A DNA stretch of 64,000 nt from Caldilineaceae bacterium. GTDB taxonomy: Bacteria; Chloroflexota; Anaerolineae; Caldilineales; Caldilineaceae. Below, in pieces: positions 1 to 8,981 of the stretch. Under the pieces are notes generated by a model, which did no database searches, was not told the DNA's origin, and worked only from the letters and a program-made list of their open reading frames with translations. Position 1 is the first letter of the stretch; each line of letters starts with the position of its first letter. A program made the translations under genes and the position numbers. The DNA lies in assembly GCA_022823185.1 (NCBI GenBank), contig JAJDXQ010000011.1, forward strand, positions 62,001 through 126,000, given 5' to 3'.

Positions 1-438
1 CTGGAGGCTCTGCAGGCCAGCATTGACGCGATGAAGGGCCAGAGAACCGATTTGGAGAACAGAAGCGTTGAGCGCTTGGTCATGTCAGATTCTCTTCAGG
101 GCGCATTGGAGCGGAAGCAAGCGGCGCTTGCTGAAATTGAGGAAGAATGGACCATTCGTCAGGCAGCTCTCGAAAAAGAGATTGACCAACGCAAGAAAGA
201 GTATGTCTATCTCACAAGGGCCCGTGAACAGGTGGCGGAAACGCTGTCCGACGCAAACCTCGAATTGTACGAACACCTGCGCCGCCGCAAGAACGGCGTG
301 GCAGTAGCCCTGTTGGAAGACGAAAACTGCGGCGCCTGCCACACACAGGTTGCGGTCGGAATCCTCGACAACATTCGCTATCGCGATGAGCTTCTCAACT
401 GCCCCTCTTGCGGCCGCATCTTACTGACCGAAGACTGA
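1..438 (+). CDS. zinc-ribbon coiled-coil protein, C-terminal part (5' truncated by window edge)
   Basis: The reading frame is open from the first base, so the N-terminus lies outside the window. The visible 145 residues are a charged Glu/Lys/Arg-rich coiled coil followed by a C4 zinc ribbon with two CxxC knuckles (CGAC about residue 111, CPSC about residue 134). This arrangement is that of the DUF164/CT398-like zinc-ribbon family, which is thought to bind nucleic acid or act as a chaperone-like helical hairpin; its biochemical role is not settled. It ends 124 nt before the next plus-strand gene, and nothing shows that they are co-transcribed. Confidence 0.85.
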   Translation: MEALQASIDAMKGQRTDLENRSVERLVMSDSLQGALERKQAALAEIEEEWTIRQAALEKEIDQRKKEYVYLTRAREQVAETLSDANLELYEHLRRRKNGVAVALLEDENCGACHTQVAVGILDNIRYRDELLNCPSCGRILLTED

Positions 439-562
439 GCCCATCCGATCTGAAATAGACGAACTGCCAGGACTCCGCTGCCTGAAGCGGCTGCAGCGAA
501 TTTCTGGATAGCTTCATCGACTGGCAGCGCTCGTCCTTCATCATTCCGCCTGGAGCAATTCC

Positions 563-1318
563 ATGTCCAAACGAATCCTGGTGACCGGTATGAGCGGCTT
601 GATTGGCGGAGCCGTGCGCAGGCATCTTGAAGGACGCTACGAACTGACCGCTCTCAACCGCAGCAAAGTGGAGGGCGTGCCTACCGTTCAGGCGGACATC
701 GCCGACTTTGCTTCCATCAGGCCCGCGTTCGAAGACCAGCACACCGTGGTCCACCTTGCCGCCTCCGCGCGCGGGGGAGACCCTTGGGAACGAGTGCGAG
801 ATCCCAATCTGATCGGTGTGCATAACGTTTTTGAGGCCGCCCGCCAGGCCGGGGTCTCCAGGGTAGTCTTCGCCAGCAGCGGTTCGACGATTTCCGGCTG
901 GGAACAGGAACACCCATACAGCGCCCTTGTGAATGGCGAATACGACAATATCCGGTCTCCCTGGCCGATGATTACCCACGAGACGCCCGTCCGACCGGCA
1001 GGCGTTTACGGCGCAACGAAAGTGTGGGGCGAGGCCCTTGCCCGGCATTTTACAGACAGCTCTGAGCTATCGATCATTTGCCTTCGCATCGGGCTCGTTA
1101 ACGCCGAAGATCGACCGACTGATTCGCGTCAGTTTTCCGTCTGGTGCAGCCAGAGAGACATCAGCCAGATGGTAGAGAATTGCATCGTGGCGCCGCCTGA
1201 ACTCAAGTTTGACATCTTCTACGCCCTCTCCAGGAACAAGTGGGGCTACCGCGACCTCTCGCATGCCCGGGAGGTGGTCGGATTCGAGCCTCAAGACGAG
1301 GCTGAATCCTTCCGATGA
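563..1318 (+). CDS. NAD-dependent epimerase/dehydratase family protein, uronate-dehydrogenase-like
   Basis: This is a 251-residue extended short-chain dehydrogenase. The N-terminal Rossmann motif GMSGLIG is at residues 9-15. An acidic residue follows the second strand (QADIADF), a Ser-rich stretch (FASSGS) supplies the catalytic Ser/Thr, and the YxxxK pair is YGATK near residue 150. The compact size and the sequence around the active site recall uronate dehydrogenases, which oxidise uronic acids to aldarolactones, but other sugar-nucleotide epimerases cannot be excluded. The ATG follows GGAG at a spacing of about 8 nt. A lactonase 2.2 kb downstream would fit a sugar-acid oxidation role; that link is inference. 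Confidence 0.85.
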   Translation: MSKRILVTGMSGLIGGAVRRHLEGRYELTALNRSKVEGVPTVQADIADFASIRPAFEDQHTVVHLAASARGGDPWERVRDPNLIGVHNVFEAARQAGVSRVVFASSGSTISGWEQEHPYSALVNGEYDNIRSPWPMITHETPVRPAGVYGATKVWGEALARHFTDSSELSIICLRIGLVNAEDRPTDSRQFSVWCSQRDISQMVENCIVAPPELKFDIFYALSRNKWGYRDLSHAREVVGFEPQDEAESFR

Positions 1319-1453
1319 ACGTTTCCAGAGGTCAGCACAGGTAGCAGTTCAGTTGATCCTTCCCGCGGGGGCTGGCAATTCCCCACTCGCACATGACCTG
1401 CGCCCATCCCGCTCACAGTTTGGCATACTGCGAAGAAAGTGGAGATAAGCCCC

Positions 1454-2275
1454 ATGGACCCTCTTGTGGAACACCGCTACAACCGCCTTACCTGGGCCGA
1501 AATGAACGATGCCATCGCAGCGCAGAAGGTTGTTCTGCTCCCGGTGGCCTCGACTGAGCAGCATGGCCGCCATCTGCCGCTGGACGTGGACGTGTTTCTC
1601 TGTGAATCCGTCTGCTTGGAGGCCGGCCGGCGGGCGCCGGAGTCGATTCTGGTACTCCCGCCAATCTCCTACGGCCTGAATCTCCACCACATCGACTTTC
1701 CTGGGACGATCCACATTGAGCCCGACGTCTTCATTTCCTTTTGCCTCAACATCACGAAGAGCGTCGCCTACCATGGCTTCGAGAAGATTCTCCTCGTCAA
1801 TGGCCATGGTTCCAACACGCCCTTGATCGATCTGGTCGCTCGCAAAACAGTGCTGGAGACCGACTCACTTTGCGGAGCTCTTGGTTATTTCGGGCTCGCA
1901 ATGGAGGCGTTTAACCGGGTCAAGGAGACGGAAGTGATGGCGCACGCTGACGAATTTGAAACCTCGCTCTATCTCCATCTGGCGCCTGAGCGGGTTCAGA
2001 TGGATAAAGCCGAGGCCGACGACGACGTGCGCGGCAAATACGTCAGTTCCGACAGTGTCTATACCAATCCCGTTCGATTCAATGACTTCTGGGGCCGCTG
2101 GACCCGTCTGGGCGTCCATGGCGACCCGACTTCTGCGACGCCGGAAAAGGGAGAAGCGACTTTTGAGGCTGCTGTGACGGGGTTGATCGAGGTTGTCAAG
2201 GAGTGGCGCACATGGCCGATCGCCGAGCGCTCTGATCAACATACGGGCCCCGTTCAGAACCACATTCGCTGGTGA
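1454..2275 (+). CDS. creatininase family amidohydrolase
   Basis: The protein belongs to the creatininase/FAPy-deformylase/MftE superfamily of metal-dependent amidohydrolases. Family metal ligands are visible: Glu and His in STEQHG, Asp in LPLDVDV, His in the VNGHGSN loop, and Glu in the ADEFETS segment. Length is about 273 residues, normal for the family. The frame is open from a GTG at 1439, but GGAGAT at 1441-1446 sits 7 nt before the ATG at 1454, so I take that ATG. The substrate cannot be read from sequence; members open cyclic amides or formamides. It stands alone, 135 nt after the epimerase gene. Confidence 0.88.
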   Translation: MDPLVEHRYNRLTWAEMNDAIAAQKVVLLPVASTEQHGRHLPLDVDVFLCESVCLEAGRRAPESILVLPPISYGLNLHHIDFPGTIHIEPDVFISFCLNITKSVAYHGFEKILLVNGHGSNTPLIDLVARKTVLETDSLCGALGYFGLAMEAFNRVKETEVMAHADEFETSLYLHLAPERVQMDKAEADDDVRGKYVSSDSVYTNPVRFNDFWGRWTRLGVHGDPTSATPEKGEATFEAAVTGLIEVVKEWRTWPIAERSDQHTGPVQNHIRW

Positions 2276-2352
2276 ATCTGATTGCCCGCTGCCCGATCCC
2301 CTTTCGTCGAATGGAGAACGGCTCGGCCAGGCGCCAAATCAGCCCGCCTTCG

Positions 2353-3324
2353 TCAACTGTTGGCCTGCTTCATACGGCCTGGCCACGCTTCCGGGTTTGC
2401 GATCCACGTCGGCCTTTCGCCCTTCAACACCTTAACCATGTTCTCGACTGTGCCGGCCTGCATCGCGGCCACGCCGGCATCCGTGTTGGATGCGATATGG
2501 GGCGTTAAGACGACATTCCGCATTTTGAGAAGCGGGTTGTTCGGCAACGGGGGCTCCGGATCGAAAACATCCAGCCCCGCCCCCGCCAAGTGCCCCTCCT
2601 CGAGCACCCGAATAAGGGCCGCTTCATCAACGACACCTCCGCGGGAGGCGTTTATCAGATAGCTGCCCGGCTGCATCATCCGCATCCGCTTTTCATTGGC
2701 CAGGTGGCGGGTCTCCGGCAGAAGGGGGGTGTGCAGCGTGACAAACTGGTTTTGGGCAAAAATCTGGTCGAGATCGTGAATTCGGTCCACCCCCGGAGGA
2801 AGTTGGGCATCGCCGGGCAAGAGAGGATCATATATCGTTACTTTCATCCTGACGCCAAGAGCGCACATCTCGGCCACTCGCCGGCCAATTCGTCCGTAGC
2901 CAACGATGCCGAGCGTACTGCCCAGCAGCTCAGTGCCGCGCATTTCGTCCCGCCCGATATCGGCGGCGCCGCGTACCTGCTTGTCTCCGACCATGACGCG
3001 CTTGGCAACCGCCATCAGGAGGGCGACCGCGTGCTCTGCTGTTGACTCGGAAGGCGCGTCAGGCGTGTTGCAAACGAGAATTCCGCGCGAAGTGGCGGCT
3101 TCCATGTCGATATTGTCGACGCCGATTCCAGGCTTGGCGATCTGTATCAGACTTGGGCCCACGTGGTCCATGAATTCACCGTCGTAGAAGCGGCGAATCC
3201 CGGTAATCACCATGGATCCAGGCAGTTTTTCCATATCGCCGTCGTCGACAACTTCAGCATATTCTGTGAGCCGCGCATGGAGACTTGGCGCCAGCGGCCA
3301 TTCCATCCAAACTCTTCTGGTCAT
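2353..3324 (-). CDS. D-isomer-specific 2-hydroxyacid dehydrogenase (SerA/hydroxypyruvate-reductase-like)
   Basis: The 323-residue protein has the complete D-2-hydroxyacid dehydrogenase architecture: a split catalytic domain and a central NAD-binding domain with GIVGYGRIGRRVA. The catalytic Arg lies in NASRGGVVDE, the Glu in DVFDPEPP and the His in TPHIASNT. It should reduce a 2-oxoacid or oxidise a D-2-hydroxyacid with NAD(P). Length and the lack of an ACT domain fit glyoxylate/hydroxypyruvate reductases or short phosphoglycerate dehydrogenases; the substrate is open. It is divergent from the interrupted lactonase gene, and an 8-bp inverted repeat lies in the shared upstream region. Confidence 0.92.
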   Translation of the reverse strand: MTRRVWMEWPLAPSLHARLTEYAEVVDDGDMEKLPGSMVITGIRRFYDGEFMDHVGPSLIQIAKPGIGVDNIDMEAATSRGILVCNTPDAPSESTAEHAVALLMAVAKRVMVGDKQVRGAADIGRDEMRGTELLGSTLGIVGYGRIGRRVAEMCALGVRMKVTIYDPLLPGDAQLPPGVDRIHDLDQIFAQNQFVTLHTPLLPETRHLANEKRMRMMQPGSYLINASRGGVVDEAALIRVLEEGHLAGAGLDVFDPEPPLPNNPLLKMRNVVLTPHIASNTDAGVAAMQAGTVENMVKVLKGERPTWIANPEAWPGRMKQANS

Positions 3325-3404
3325 TGCTTTCTTTGCCTTTCGGGAGGGGTTGAGAGATTAGCGCTCCGCCAACATAACATCTGTCCGCGCATTCGCACAA
3401 ACCA

Positions 3405-3434
3405 TCGGTCTGACAGCGGTCATCGACAGACCGA
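3405..3434. promoter_or_regulatory. inverted repeat TCGGTCTG-N14-CAGACCGA, candidate operator
   Basis: Perfect 8-bp arms, 22 bp centre to centre (two helical turns), lie between two divergent genes. Just beside it on the minus strand, TTGTGC (3395-3400) and TATGTT (3371-3376) with an 18-nt spacer could form a weak promoter for the 2-hydroxyacid dehydrogenase. A dimeric repressor site is plausible, but no regulator gene is next to it. Confidence 0.4.
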
Positions 3435-3544
3435 CGGCAGGACAATTCGACAGGTCGCGGGTCAATTTCCCTAATAGCGGCCACTTTCTACATTTGAATT
3501 TGAGGACCCCGCGCTGCCATCAAACTGTATAAGGAGAGGTCCGA

Positions 3545-4579
3545 ATGACCACACTCGTCTATATTTCCCTTGCAGAGGACGAAACGATCCGCTCGTATGC
3601 AATGGATAGGGATGGCCACCTGCAACTTCGTCAGCGTGTCCCCTTGGCAGGCGGGCCGTCCGCACTCGCCGCCTCGCCGGATGGGCAGACACTTTACTGT
3701 TCGCTGCGGGGAAGCAAGGCGGCGGCGGCGCTGCGCTTCGAAAAGGACGGCGGACTGCAGCTTCTGGGGTCGAGACAACTCTCAGCCGACGCCTGTTACC
3801 TCGCCCCGGACAAGACTGGCAGGTACCTGTTGAGCGCCTACTACGGCGCGGGAATGGCGACAGTACACCGGCTTGAATCCGACGGTTCAGTTGGGCCTGA
3901 AGTGTGCAGTGTGAACACGGCACAGCGCGCCCATTGCATCGAAACGGACCGGTCCAACCGGTTCGCCCTGATTCCTCACCCACTGGATGCCAACAGCATC
4001 TTCCTGTTCCGGTTTGACTAAAGGACCGGTCAACTGTCTCCCAATCCGGAACTGCCCCGCTTCGTCGCCGCAAATGGGCTCGGTCCCCGCCACTTCGTCT
4101 TTTCGCAGGACCAGAGATTCGTATACACATCCGACGAGGACGGGTCGAGCGTGAGCGCCTACTATTTCGAGAGACCGGCCATGGATTCAGAGCAATCAGA
4201 AAATAGAGGTTGCTCGCTCCGCCATCTTCAGACGATTTCGTCTCTGCCTGACGGGTTCCATGGCGCGAATACCTGTGCCCAGACTCATTTGCACCCTTCG
4301 GGACGTACCTTGTATGTATCAAACCGGGGTCACGAAAGCATCGCGATGTTTTCGGTGGATGTCGAAAGCGGGCGGCTTAGCCAGCTTGGCTGGAAATACT
4401 CGGAGCCAGTTCCGCGTGTATTCAACATCGACCCATCAGGCCGATTTCTCGTGGCCGCGGGACAGGGGTCAGGCAACGCAATATCATATGCCATCGACCC
4501 GGACAACGGGATGTTGACCCCGCTTGATCTGTACGAGGTGGGCAACAGGCCGATGTGGGTCCTGTTTCGAGAGGAATGA
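3545..4579 (+). pseudogene. lactonase (6-phosphogluconolactonase-type 7-bladed beta-propeller) interrupted by an in-frame TAA
   Basis: Two reading frames in the same phase, 3545-4021 and 4022-4579, together make a full-length lactonase-family beta-propeller of about 344 residues. The sequence reads FLFRFD, stop, then RTGQLSPN, the usual continuation for the family (FRFD-x-x-TGxL), so no residues are missing except at TAA 4019-4021. Later segments carry typical blade motifs (GPRHFVFSQD, AQTHLHPSGRTLYVSNRGH, NIDPSGRFLVAAGQ). The start is supported by AAGGAG at 3531-3536, 8 nt before the ATG. Family members hydrolyse sugar lactones. A one-base substitution explains the stop; a base-calling error in the assembly is an equal possibility. 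Confidence 0.85.
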
Positions 4580-4643
4580 CCGGGCGGCTGAAGATTCTCA
4601 ACGACGCCGTTGCCGGCGCTGAACGCCATGACGGAGCGTGCGG

Positions 4644-5534
4644 CTAATGCGAATCGCCCTCTGCGGTCCCCTCTTCGAAGCGCCTCCGCCGGTACCGGGT
4701 TACATAGACCAGGGCCCAATGGAAAAACGCGGGCAGATGTATGGCGGTCCAGACGAGGGCGCGGTCAAAGAGGGTAATGTACACTTCCCTTTCTCCCCGC
4801 TTGATCGCCTTGACGGTGCGCCGTCCTACTCTCCCGGGTTCGACGCCCTGGCCGAGTGAGTGCCGCTCGCCTTGGCGGTGTTCGGCGCCGGGAACACTGA
4901 TCCGGCTGTGCTCGGAAAACTCGGTGTCTGTCAATCCTGGGCAAATCAAGACCACGTCGATGTTGTCGCGCTTCAATTCGGCTCTGGCAGCCCCGCTCGC
5001 GCCCTGAAGTGCAAATTTCGTTGCGGTGTAGCCTCCTCCCAAGGGCTGAGGAAACTTTCCGACGATACTGCTTACGTTGACGAGCGTTCCACCGCCATTC
5101 CGCCGCATCACGCGTACTGCCTCCTGCAGAGCCGCCATCGGCCCAAAAAAGTTGACCTCAAAGACATGACGCAGGTCATCCAGATGCAGTTCGTCCACGG
5201 CGCCGTAGATGCCGACGCCGGCATTGTTTACCAGAATATCGAGGGAGCCAAAATGGTCCGCCGCGCTCTCGATGAGCCTTCGGGCCTGGCTCTCGTCGCC
5301 GATATCGGTTGGGATGGTCACTACTTCGACACCGTGCCGTCGAGTCAGGTTCGCAGCGACCTCCTCTAACCGGTCAACACTACGCGCCGCCAGAACCAGC
5401 CGGCACCCCTCCTCTGCAAGCGCTTCGGCAATTGCTGTGCCAATGCCCCTGCTTGCCCCGGTCACGACGGCCACCCTTCCCTTGAGTGAATTGTCTTCCA
5501 AGCGTTTAGCGGGTCTTCTGCTGTCTGTCATCAT
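4644..5534 (-). CDS. short-chain dehydrogenase/reductase (SDR) with C-terminal hydrophobic segment
   Basis: This is a classical SDR of about 296 residues. Features are the cofactor motif TGASRGIG, the NNAG strand motif (LVNNAGVG), catalytic Ser in NVSSIVG and YxxxK as YTATK. The C-terminus carries a hydrophobic helix (ALVWTAIHLPAFFHWALVY) followed by a basic cluster, so the enzyme may associate with the membrane, as many SDRs acting on lipids or steroids do. The frame is open to 5585, but AGGA lies just upstream of the paired ATG ATG at 5534/5531, which I take as the start. The substrate is unknown. It is convergent with the lactonase gene. Confidence 0.88.
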   Translation of the reverse strand: MMTDSRRPAKRLEDNSLKGRVAVVTGASRGIGTAIAEALAEEGCRLVLAARSVDRLEEVAANLTRRHGVEVVTIPTDIGDESQARRLIESAADHFGSLDILVNNAGVGIYGAVDELHLDDLRHVFEVNFFGPMAALQEAVRVMRRNGGGTLVNVSSIVGKFPQPLGGGYTATKFALQGASGAARAELKRDNIDVVLICPGLTDTEFSEHSRISVPGAEHRQGERHSLGQGVEPGRVGRRTVKAIKRGEREVYITLFDRALVWTAIHLPAFFHWALVYVTRYRRRRFEEGTAEGDSH

Positions 5535-5813
5535 TTGAATCCTATTGATGAGTGGCCTTAGGGCGTCGCGTTCGGCGCTGCCCACCCCCTCGACGAGGAT
5601 GGCAACCGGAAGTCTTCACAACTGAAGTCATGCTACCATGCTGACCCCTTGGCCCTTTATTCTGACTGTGCCCCTTCTCACCCATTTGGAGAAAATGGCG
5701 TAAGGGTCATTCAAGGGCGAAAGCCGCATTCCGGCCGTCTTCCGCGCTAGCTTACTGCGGAACCGTCTGAGGCGAAAGATCTTCCTACCGCAGGTGAGAA
5801 ATATAAGGCGTTT

Positions 5814-5842
5814 TTGTGAACAACTGAAATCGGTGCTATATT
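5814..5842 (+). promoter_or_regulatory. predicted sigma70-type promoter for the dsbA-like gene
   Basis: TTGTGA (5814-5819) and TATATT (5837-5842) are separated by exactly 17 nt in an AT-rich pocket of an otherwise GC-rich gap (5535-5954). It would start transcription near 5849, about 105 nt before the chosen ATG. I see nothing else in this gap. Confidence 0.45.
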
Positions 5843-5954
5843 CAAATATTAGGGCATGATCGCGGCGGGGCGCCTGAATGTGCAATAATTCGGCTCTTCC
5901 CGTCAGGCGCATCACAAGCCCCTTGCGTGAGTCACTTTGCCGAAGCAGGGGAAC

Positions 5955-6674
5955 ATGACTCGATCAAACAGGAACCGACAGAAAGAAAAACAGGACTCGC
6001 GCCGAAGATTAACCAGGCTGGGTCTGTACCTGATCGCCGGCCTGGTCGTTCTGGCCGGTGTAATCACCGTCGTCTTGGCAGGGACAGCGAATGAACAGGA
6101 GCCCGCGGAGCAGGCGCTCGACTATTCTGGCATCCCCGCGGCATGGCAGAACCGAAACGTTTTGGGTGACCCCGATGCCCCTGTAACTGTGCAGGCATGG
6201 GAGGATTTCCGCTGTCCCGCTTGCGCCGCATTCAATCAGCGGGTCAAGCCGGGACTTGTGGAAAACTACATCGCCAGCGGCCAGATTAAGTTGGAATATC
6301 GTCACTTCCCTCTGCAGCAACATGAGCCGGGCGCCTCTCTGGCGGCGCAAGCGAGTGAGTGCGCCGCCGACCAAGGGCAGTTCTGGGTCTATCATGATCG
6401 AGTTTTCGAAGCGACCGCCTCGGGGCCTGGCGCCTTCCTGATGGAAAAACTGATCGACTATGCCACTGAACTGGATCTGGACGAGGCTTCTTTCACCTCC
6501 TGCCTTACGAGCCAGTCACACCTTATAGCCGTATCGGAAAGCCTCCAACAGGCTCGGACTGCTGGCCATAACAGCACACCAACTGTTCTCGTGGACGGCG
6601 TCCGCGTTGACAACCCGCTGGACTACGAGGTTGTCTCCGCGGCCATTGACGAACGGCTGTCTACGGGACAGTAA
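5955..6674 (+). CDS. membrane-anchored DsbA-like thioredoxin-fold protein
   Basis: The product is about 239 residues: a basic N-terminus, one transmembrane or signal-anchor helix (LGLYLIAGLVVLAGVITVVLA), then an extracytoplasmic DsbA/thioredoxin-fold domain. The CxxC redox pair is CPAC near residue 87 in EDFRCPACAAF, and the cis-Pro loop is STPTVLVDG. Such proteins oxidise or isomerise disulfides in exported proteins. The frame is open from a TTG at 5937, but I prefer the ATG at 5955. The next gene starts 19 nt downstream and encodes a DsbB-type reoxidant, so the two very likely form a disulfide-forming pair. Confidence 0.9.
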   Translation: MTRSNRNRQKEKQDSRRRLTRLGLYLIAGLVVLAGVITVVLAGTANEQEPAEQALDYSGIPAAWQNRNVLGDPDAPVTVQAWEDFRCPACAAFNQRVKPGLVENYIASGQIKLEYRHFPLQQHEPGASLAAQASECAADQGQFWVYHDRVFEATASGPGAFLMEKLIDYATELDLDEASFTSCLTSQSHLIAVSESLQQARTAGHNSTPTVLVDGVRVDNPLDYEVVSAAIDERLSTGQ

Positions 6675-6693
6675 AGGCCAAAATCCACTTTCT

Positions 6694-7608
6694 ATGAAAA
6701 GCGCACGCTTCTGGTCCAAGCTAGGACTCTTCGGGTCCCTCATCGCTGCATGGACTGCGATGATGGGCAGTCTCTACTTCAGCGAGGTGAGCGGCTTCAC
6801 GCCCTGTACGCTATGCTGGTATCAGCGCATCCTGATGTATCCTCTCGCCGGCCTGCTGGCCTTCGGCATCCTGCGTCGGGACAGCCACCTTCCTCACCTT
6901 GTGCTGCCGTTTTCACTGTTGGGGCAAGGCGTCTCCATATACCATTTTTTGCTGCAGAAGACGCCCTACCTCGGGGCTCCCTCGTCCTGCGGCATCGGCG
7001 TAACTTGTGCAACCGTATGGATCAACTGGTTCGGGGTCGTGACAATTCCTCTCCTGGCCATGGCCGGATTCATGATAATCACGACCGGCATGCTGATCGT
7101 CATCGCAGCCGATTCGGGAGGAGCCGGGACGATCGGGCCGTATAGGTGGCCGCGCTGGCCGGTGCCTCTAATCGTGCTGATCGCTGTCGGGCTCTACCTG
7201 GCTGGCTCCTATCGCGCCGGAAAGGTCTACTTTTCGCTGCCTGCGATGGAAGTCCCCATGCTCGAAGATCTTCCCTTTATTGACTTCATGGCCGACCCCA
7301 CCGCGACGCCCGGACCGACCCCTACGCCCACAAGCATGGAAAATGGCGAAGCCTTATACTCTCAACTGTGCGCATCCTGCCACGGTGAAAATGGCGAAGG
7401 CGAAGATGGGTTGGGTACCGCTCTGACAAATTCTCCTTTCGTTTCAGGCTTGACGGACAGCGAACTGATAGCACTGATCCGGAACGGTCGCGCAGCCGGG
7501 GCGCCGGACAACCGAACGGGCATCGCCATGCCGGGCAGCGGGGGCTCCGCTAATCTGACTGATGAACAGATTGTTGACATAATAAACTACGTAAAATCCT
7601 GGCAATAA
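6694..7608 (+). CDS. DsbB-like disulfide oxidoreductase fused to a C-terminal cytochrome c domain
   Basis: The first ~150 residues form a four-helix DsbB domain with both redox Cys pairs: C38-x-x-C41 in the CTLCWYQR motif and C99/C105 (CGIGVTC). A fifth transmembrane helix (VPLIVLIAVGLYLAG) and a Thr/Pro linker (ATPGPTPTPT) lead to a monohaem cytochrome c with C226-A-S-C229-H230 and a likely Met ligand in GIAMPG. DsbB normally hands electrons to a quinone; the attached cytochrome suggests an extra route to the respiratory chain. The start is the ATG after the dsbA stop; the longer TTG frame overlaps dsbA and lacks support. Confidence 0.9.
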   Translation: MKSARFWSKLGLFGSLIAAWTAMMGSLYFSEVSGFTPCTLCWYQRILMYPLAGLLAFGILRRDSHLPHLVLPFSLLGQGVSIYHFLLQKTPYLGAPSSCGIGVTCATVWINWFGVVTIPLLAMAGFMIITTGMLIVIAADSGGAGTIGPYRWPRWPVPLIVLIAVGLYLAGSYRAGKVYFSLPAMEVPMLEDLPFIDFMADPTATPGPTPTPTSMENGEALYSQLCASCHGENGEGEDGLGTALTNSPFVSGLTDSELIALIRNGRAAGAPDNRTGIAMPGSGGSANLTDEQIVDIINYVKSWQ

Positions 7609-7711
7609 GATACTTCGCCGCGACCTGCCGGCATTCAACCAGAATGGCACTGGCCGGAGTCCCCAGAAATGCAGGCGCCGCCTGGAAACACTCTAAAGGA
7701 CCAAGTTGCGC

Positions 7712-8611
7712 ATGACGGGTCGAAGTCTTTTTCTCCTTACAATGCAGAGCTGTTCCATGCGAACTGCGTTATTACCTCTATTCCTCATCATTGCGCTGGC
7801 CCTGGTCGGGCTTGGGCTTGCAGCAGGCACATCAAATGCGGCCGGGTTGCAGACCAGCGGTCAAATTCTTGGCGATCACGGTCCGGGATTCCGGTTGGAC
7901 AGCGTGCAGGCTCCCGTTGGTCAAACGGGCCAGTCGGGCATTACTTCACCCGCGCCCGGCAGCACCGTAGCCGGACCTGTCCCCATCATTGGAACGGCTA
8001 CGGGCTCATCGTTCGCCCGCTATGAGCTCTATTTCAAGCAGGAGCCGAGCGGAGACGAAGCCTATTCATATTTTGCCGGCGAGACCCGTCAGATCGTAAA
8101 CGGTCAACTGGGTATCTGGCAGACCGATGTACTCCAGCCCGGCACGTATACGCTGCGTATGCGGGTCGTGCGCCCGGATGGAAATTACGGGGAATTCTTC
8201 GTTCCGAACATCACCGTTGGCCGTGACGCCGCAACGCCAACCCCTGACGCGCCTACTGCTACACCGATACCGATCGACACGCCCACGCCATACCCGCAGC
8301 CTACAGTTCCAACTGTCCAGGTCGAGCAACCGAATATCGGCGGAACAGCCAGCGAACCGACAGTAACGCCTCCGCCTCCCTCCCAGAATACGGGAGGCAA
8401 CGCCTCCGAGGAACAGGACACAACGTCCGGCCAAGGAGCGATCGCGCCCCAACCAGGCATTCTCGGGGACCTGGGGGAATCGTTATCCCTGGATAGGCTG
8501 CGGGCGCACTTTTTCACCGGTGTACGTTGGAGCGCCGGCCTCTTCTTGTTGCTCGTAGCGGTTTTCGCCGCCAAGCGCCTCCTGGAGTGGGCTGTCGCCA
8601 AGAACGAATAG
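7712..8611 (+). CDS. secreted, C-terminally anchored protein with an Ig-like domain and Thr/Pro linker
   Basis: About 299 residues. An N-terminal signal sequence (LLPLFLIIALALVGLGLAAG) is followed by a beta-rich domain at roughly residues 65-170 that starts like a bacterial Ig-like fold (ITSPAPGSTVAGPVPIIGTA) and ends PGTYTLRMRVVRPDG. A Pro/Thr-rich linker of about 90 residues and one C-terminal transmembrane helix (GLFLLLVAVFAAKRLLEW) complete it. It is presumably displayed on the cell surface; no enzymatic motif is seen. The ATG follows AAAGGA by 11 nt; a TTG at 7706 would be spaced 5 nt. It begins 103 nt after the DsbB-cytochrome gene and may be co-transcribed. Confidence 0.75.
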   Translation: MTGRSLFLLTMQSCSMRTALLPLFLIIALALVGLGLAAGTSNAAGLQTSGQILGDHGPGFRLDSVQAPVGQTGQSGITSPAPGSTVAGPVPIIGTATGSSFARYELYFKQEPSGDEAYSYFAGETRQIVNGQLGIWQTDVLQPGTYTLRMRVVRPDGNYGEFFVPNITVGRDAATPTPDAPTATPIPIDTPTPYPQPTVPTVQVEQPNIGGTASEPTVTPPPPSQNTGGNASEEQDTTSGQGAIAPQPGILGDLGESLSLDRLRAHFFTGVRWSAGLFLLLVAVFAAKRLLEWAVAKNE

Positions 8612-8981
8612 AATCGACCAGGCCGGGAGACTGATTCTGGGGTCTCGTCAATTCGGCCACTCCTGCGAGCCAGATCGCGGACGCTGAATTCTCGCTCGGG
8701 AAGTCTGGCGCGTCGCAGCGGCTATGATGTCAGGCTGGAACCAGTCAGCGCCTGGCTCCGAGAACCACGTCTGTATGCGGCGCCGTTCAGGGATTAATGG
8801 AAACTGACCCCCTTCAGATCAGATTGACGGCTTGTGCCACTGGCTGCCGCCGCCGCCGCAGACGTACTCTGAAGACTGACAGCGATGGTCGGTCAACCGG
8901 CTAACCTCGTTCAGCTGCGTTGGCGTACGACCTGTCCGTTCAGATACCCAGAGTTCAGCCAGGAAGTTCAAAGCAAGAAAC
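8612..8981. other. non-coding gap, nothing recognised
   Basis: A GC-rich gap of 370 nt between the anchored Ig-like protein and the LRR protein. I found no convincing reading frame, RNA gene, promoter with two good boxes, or terminator. Confidence 0.5.
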
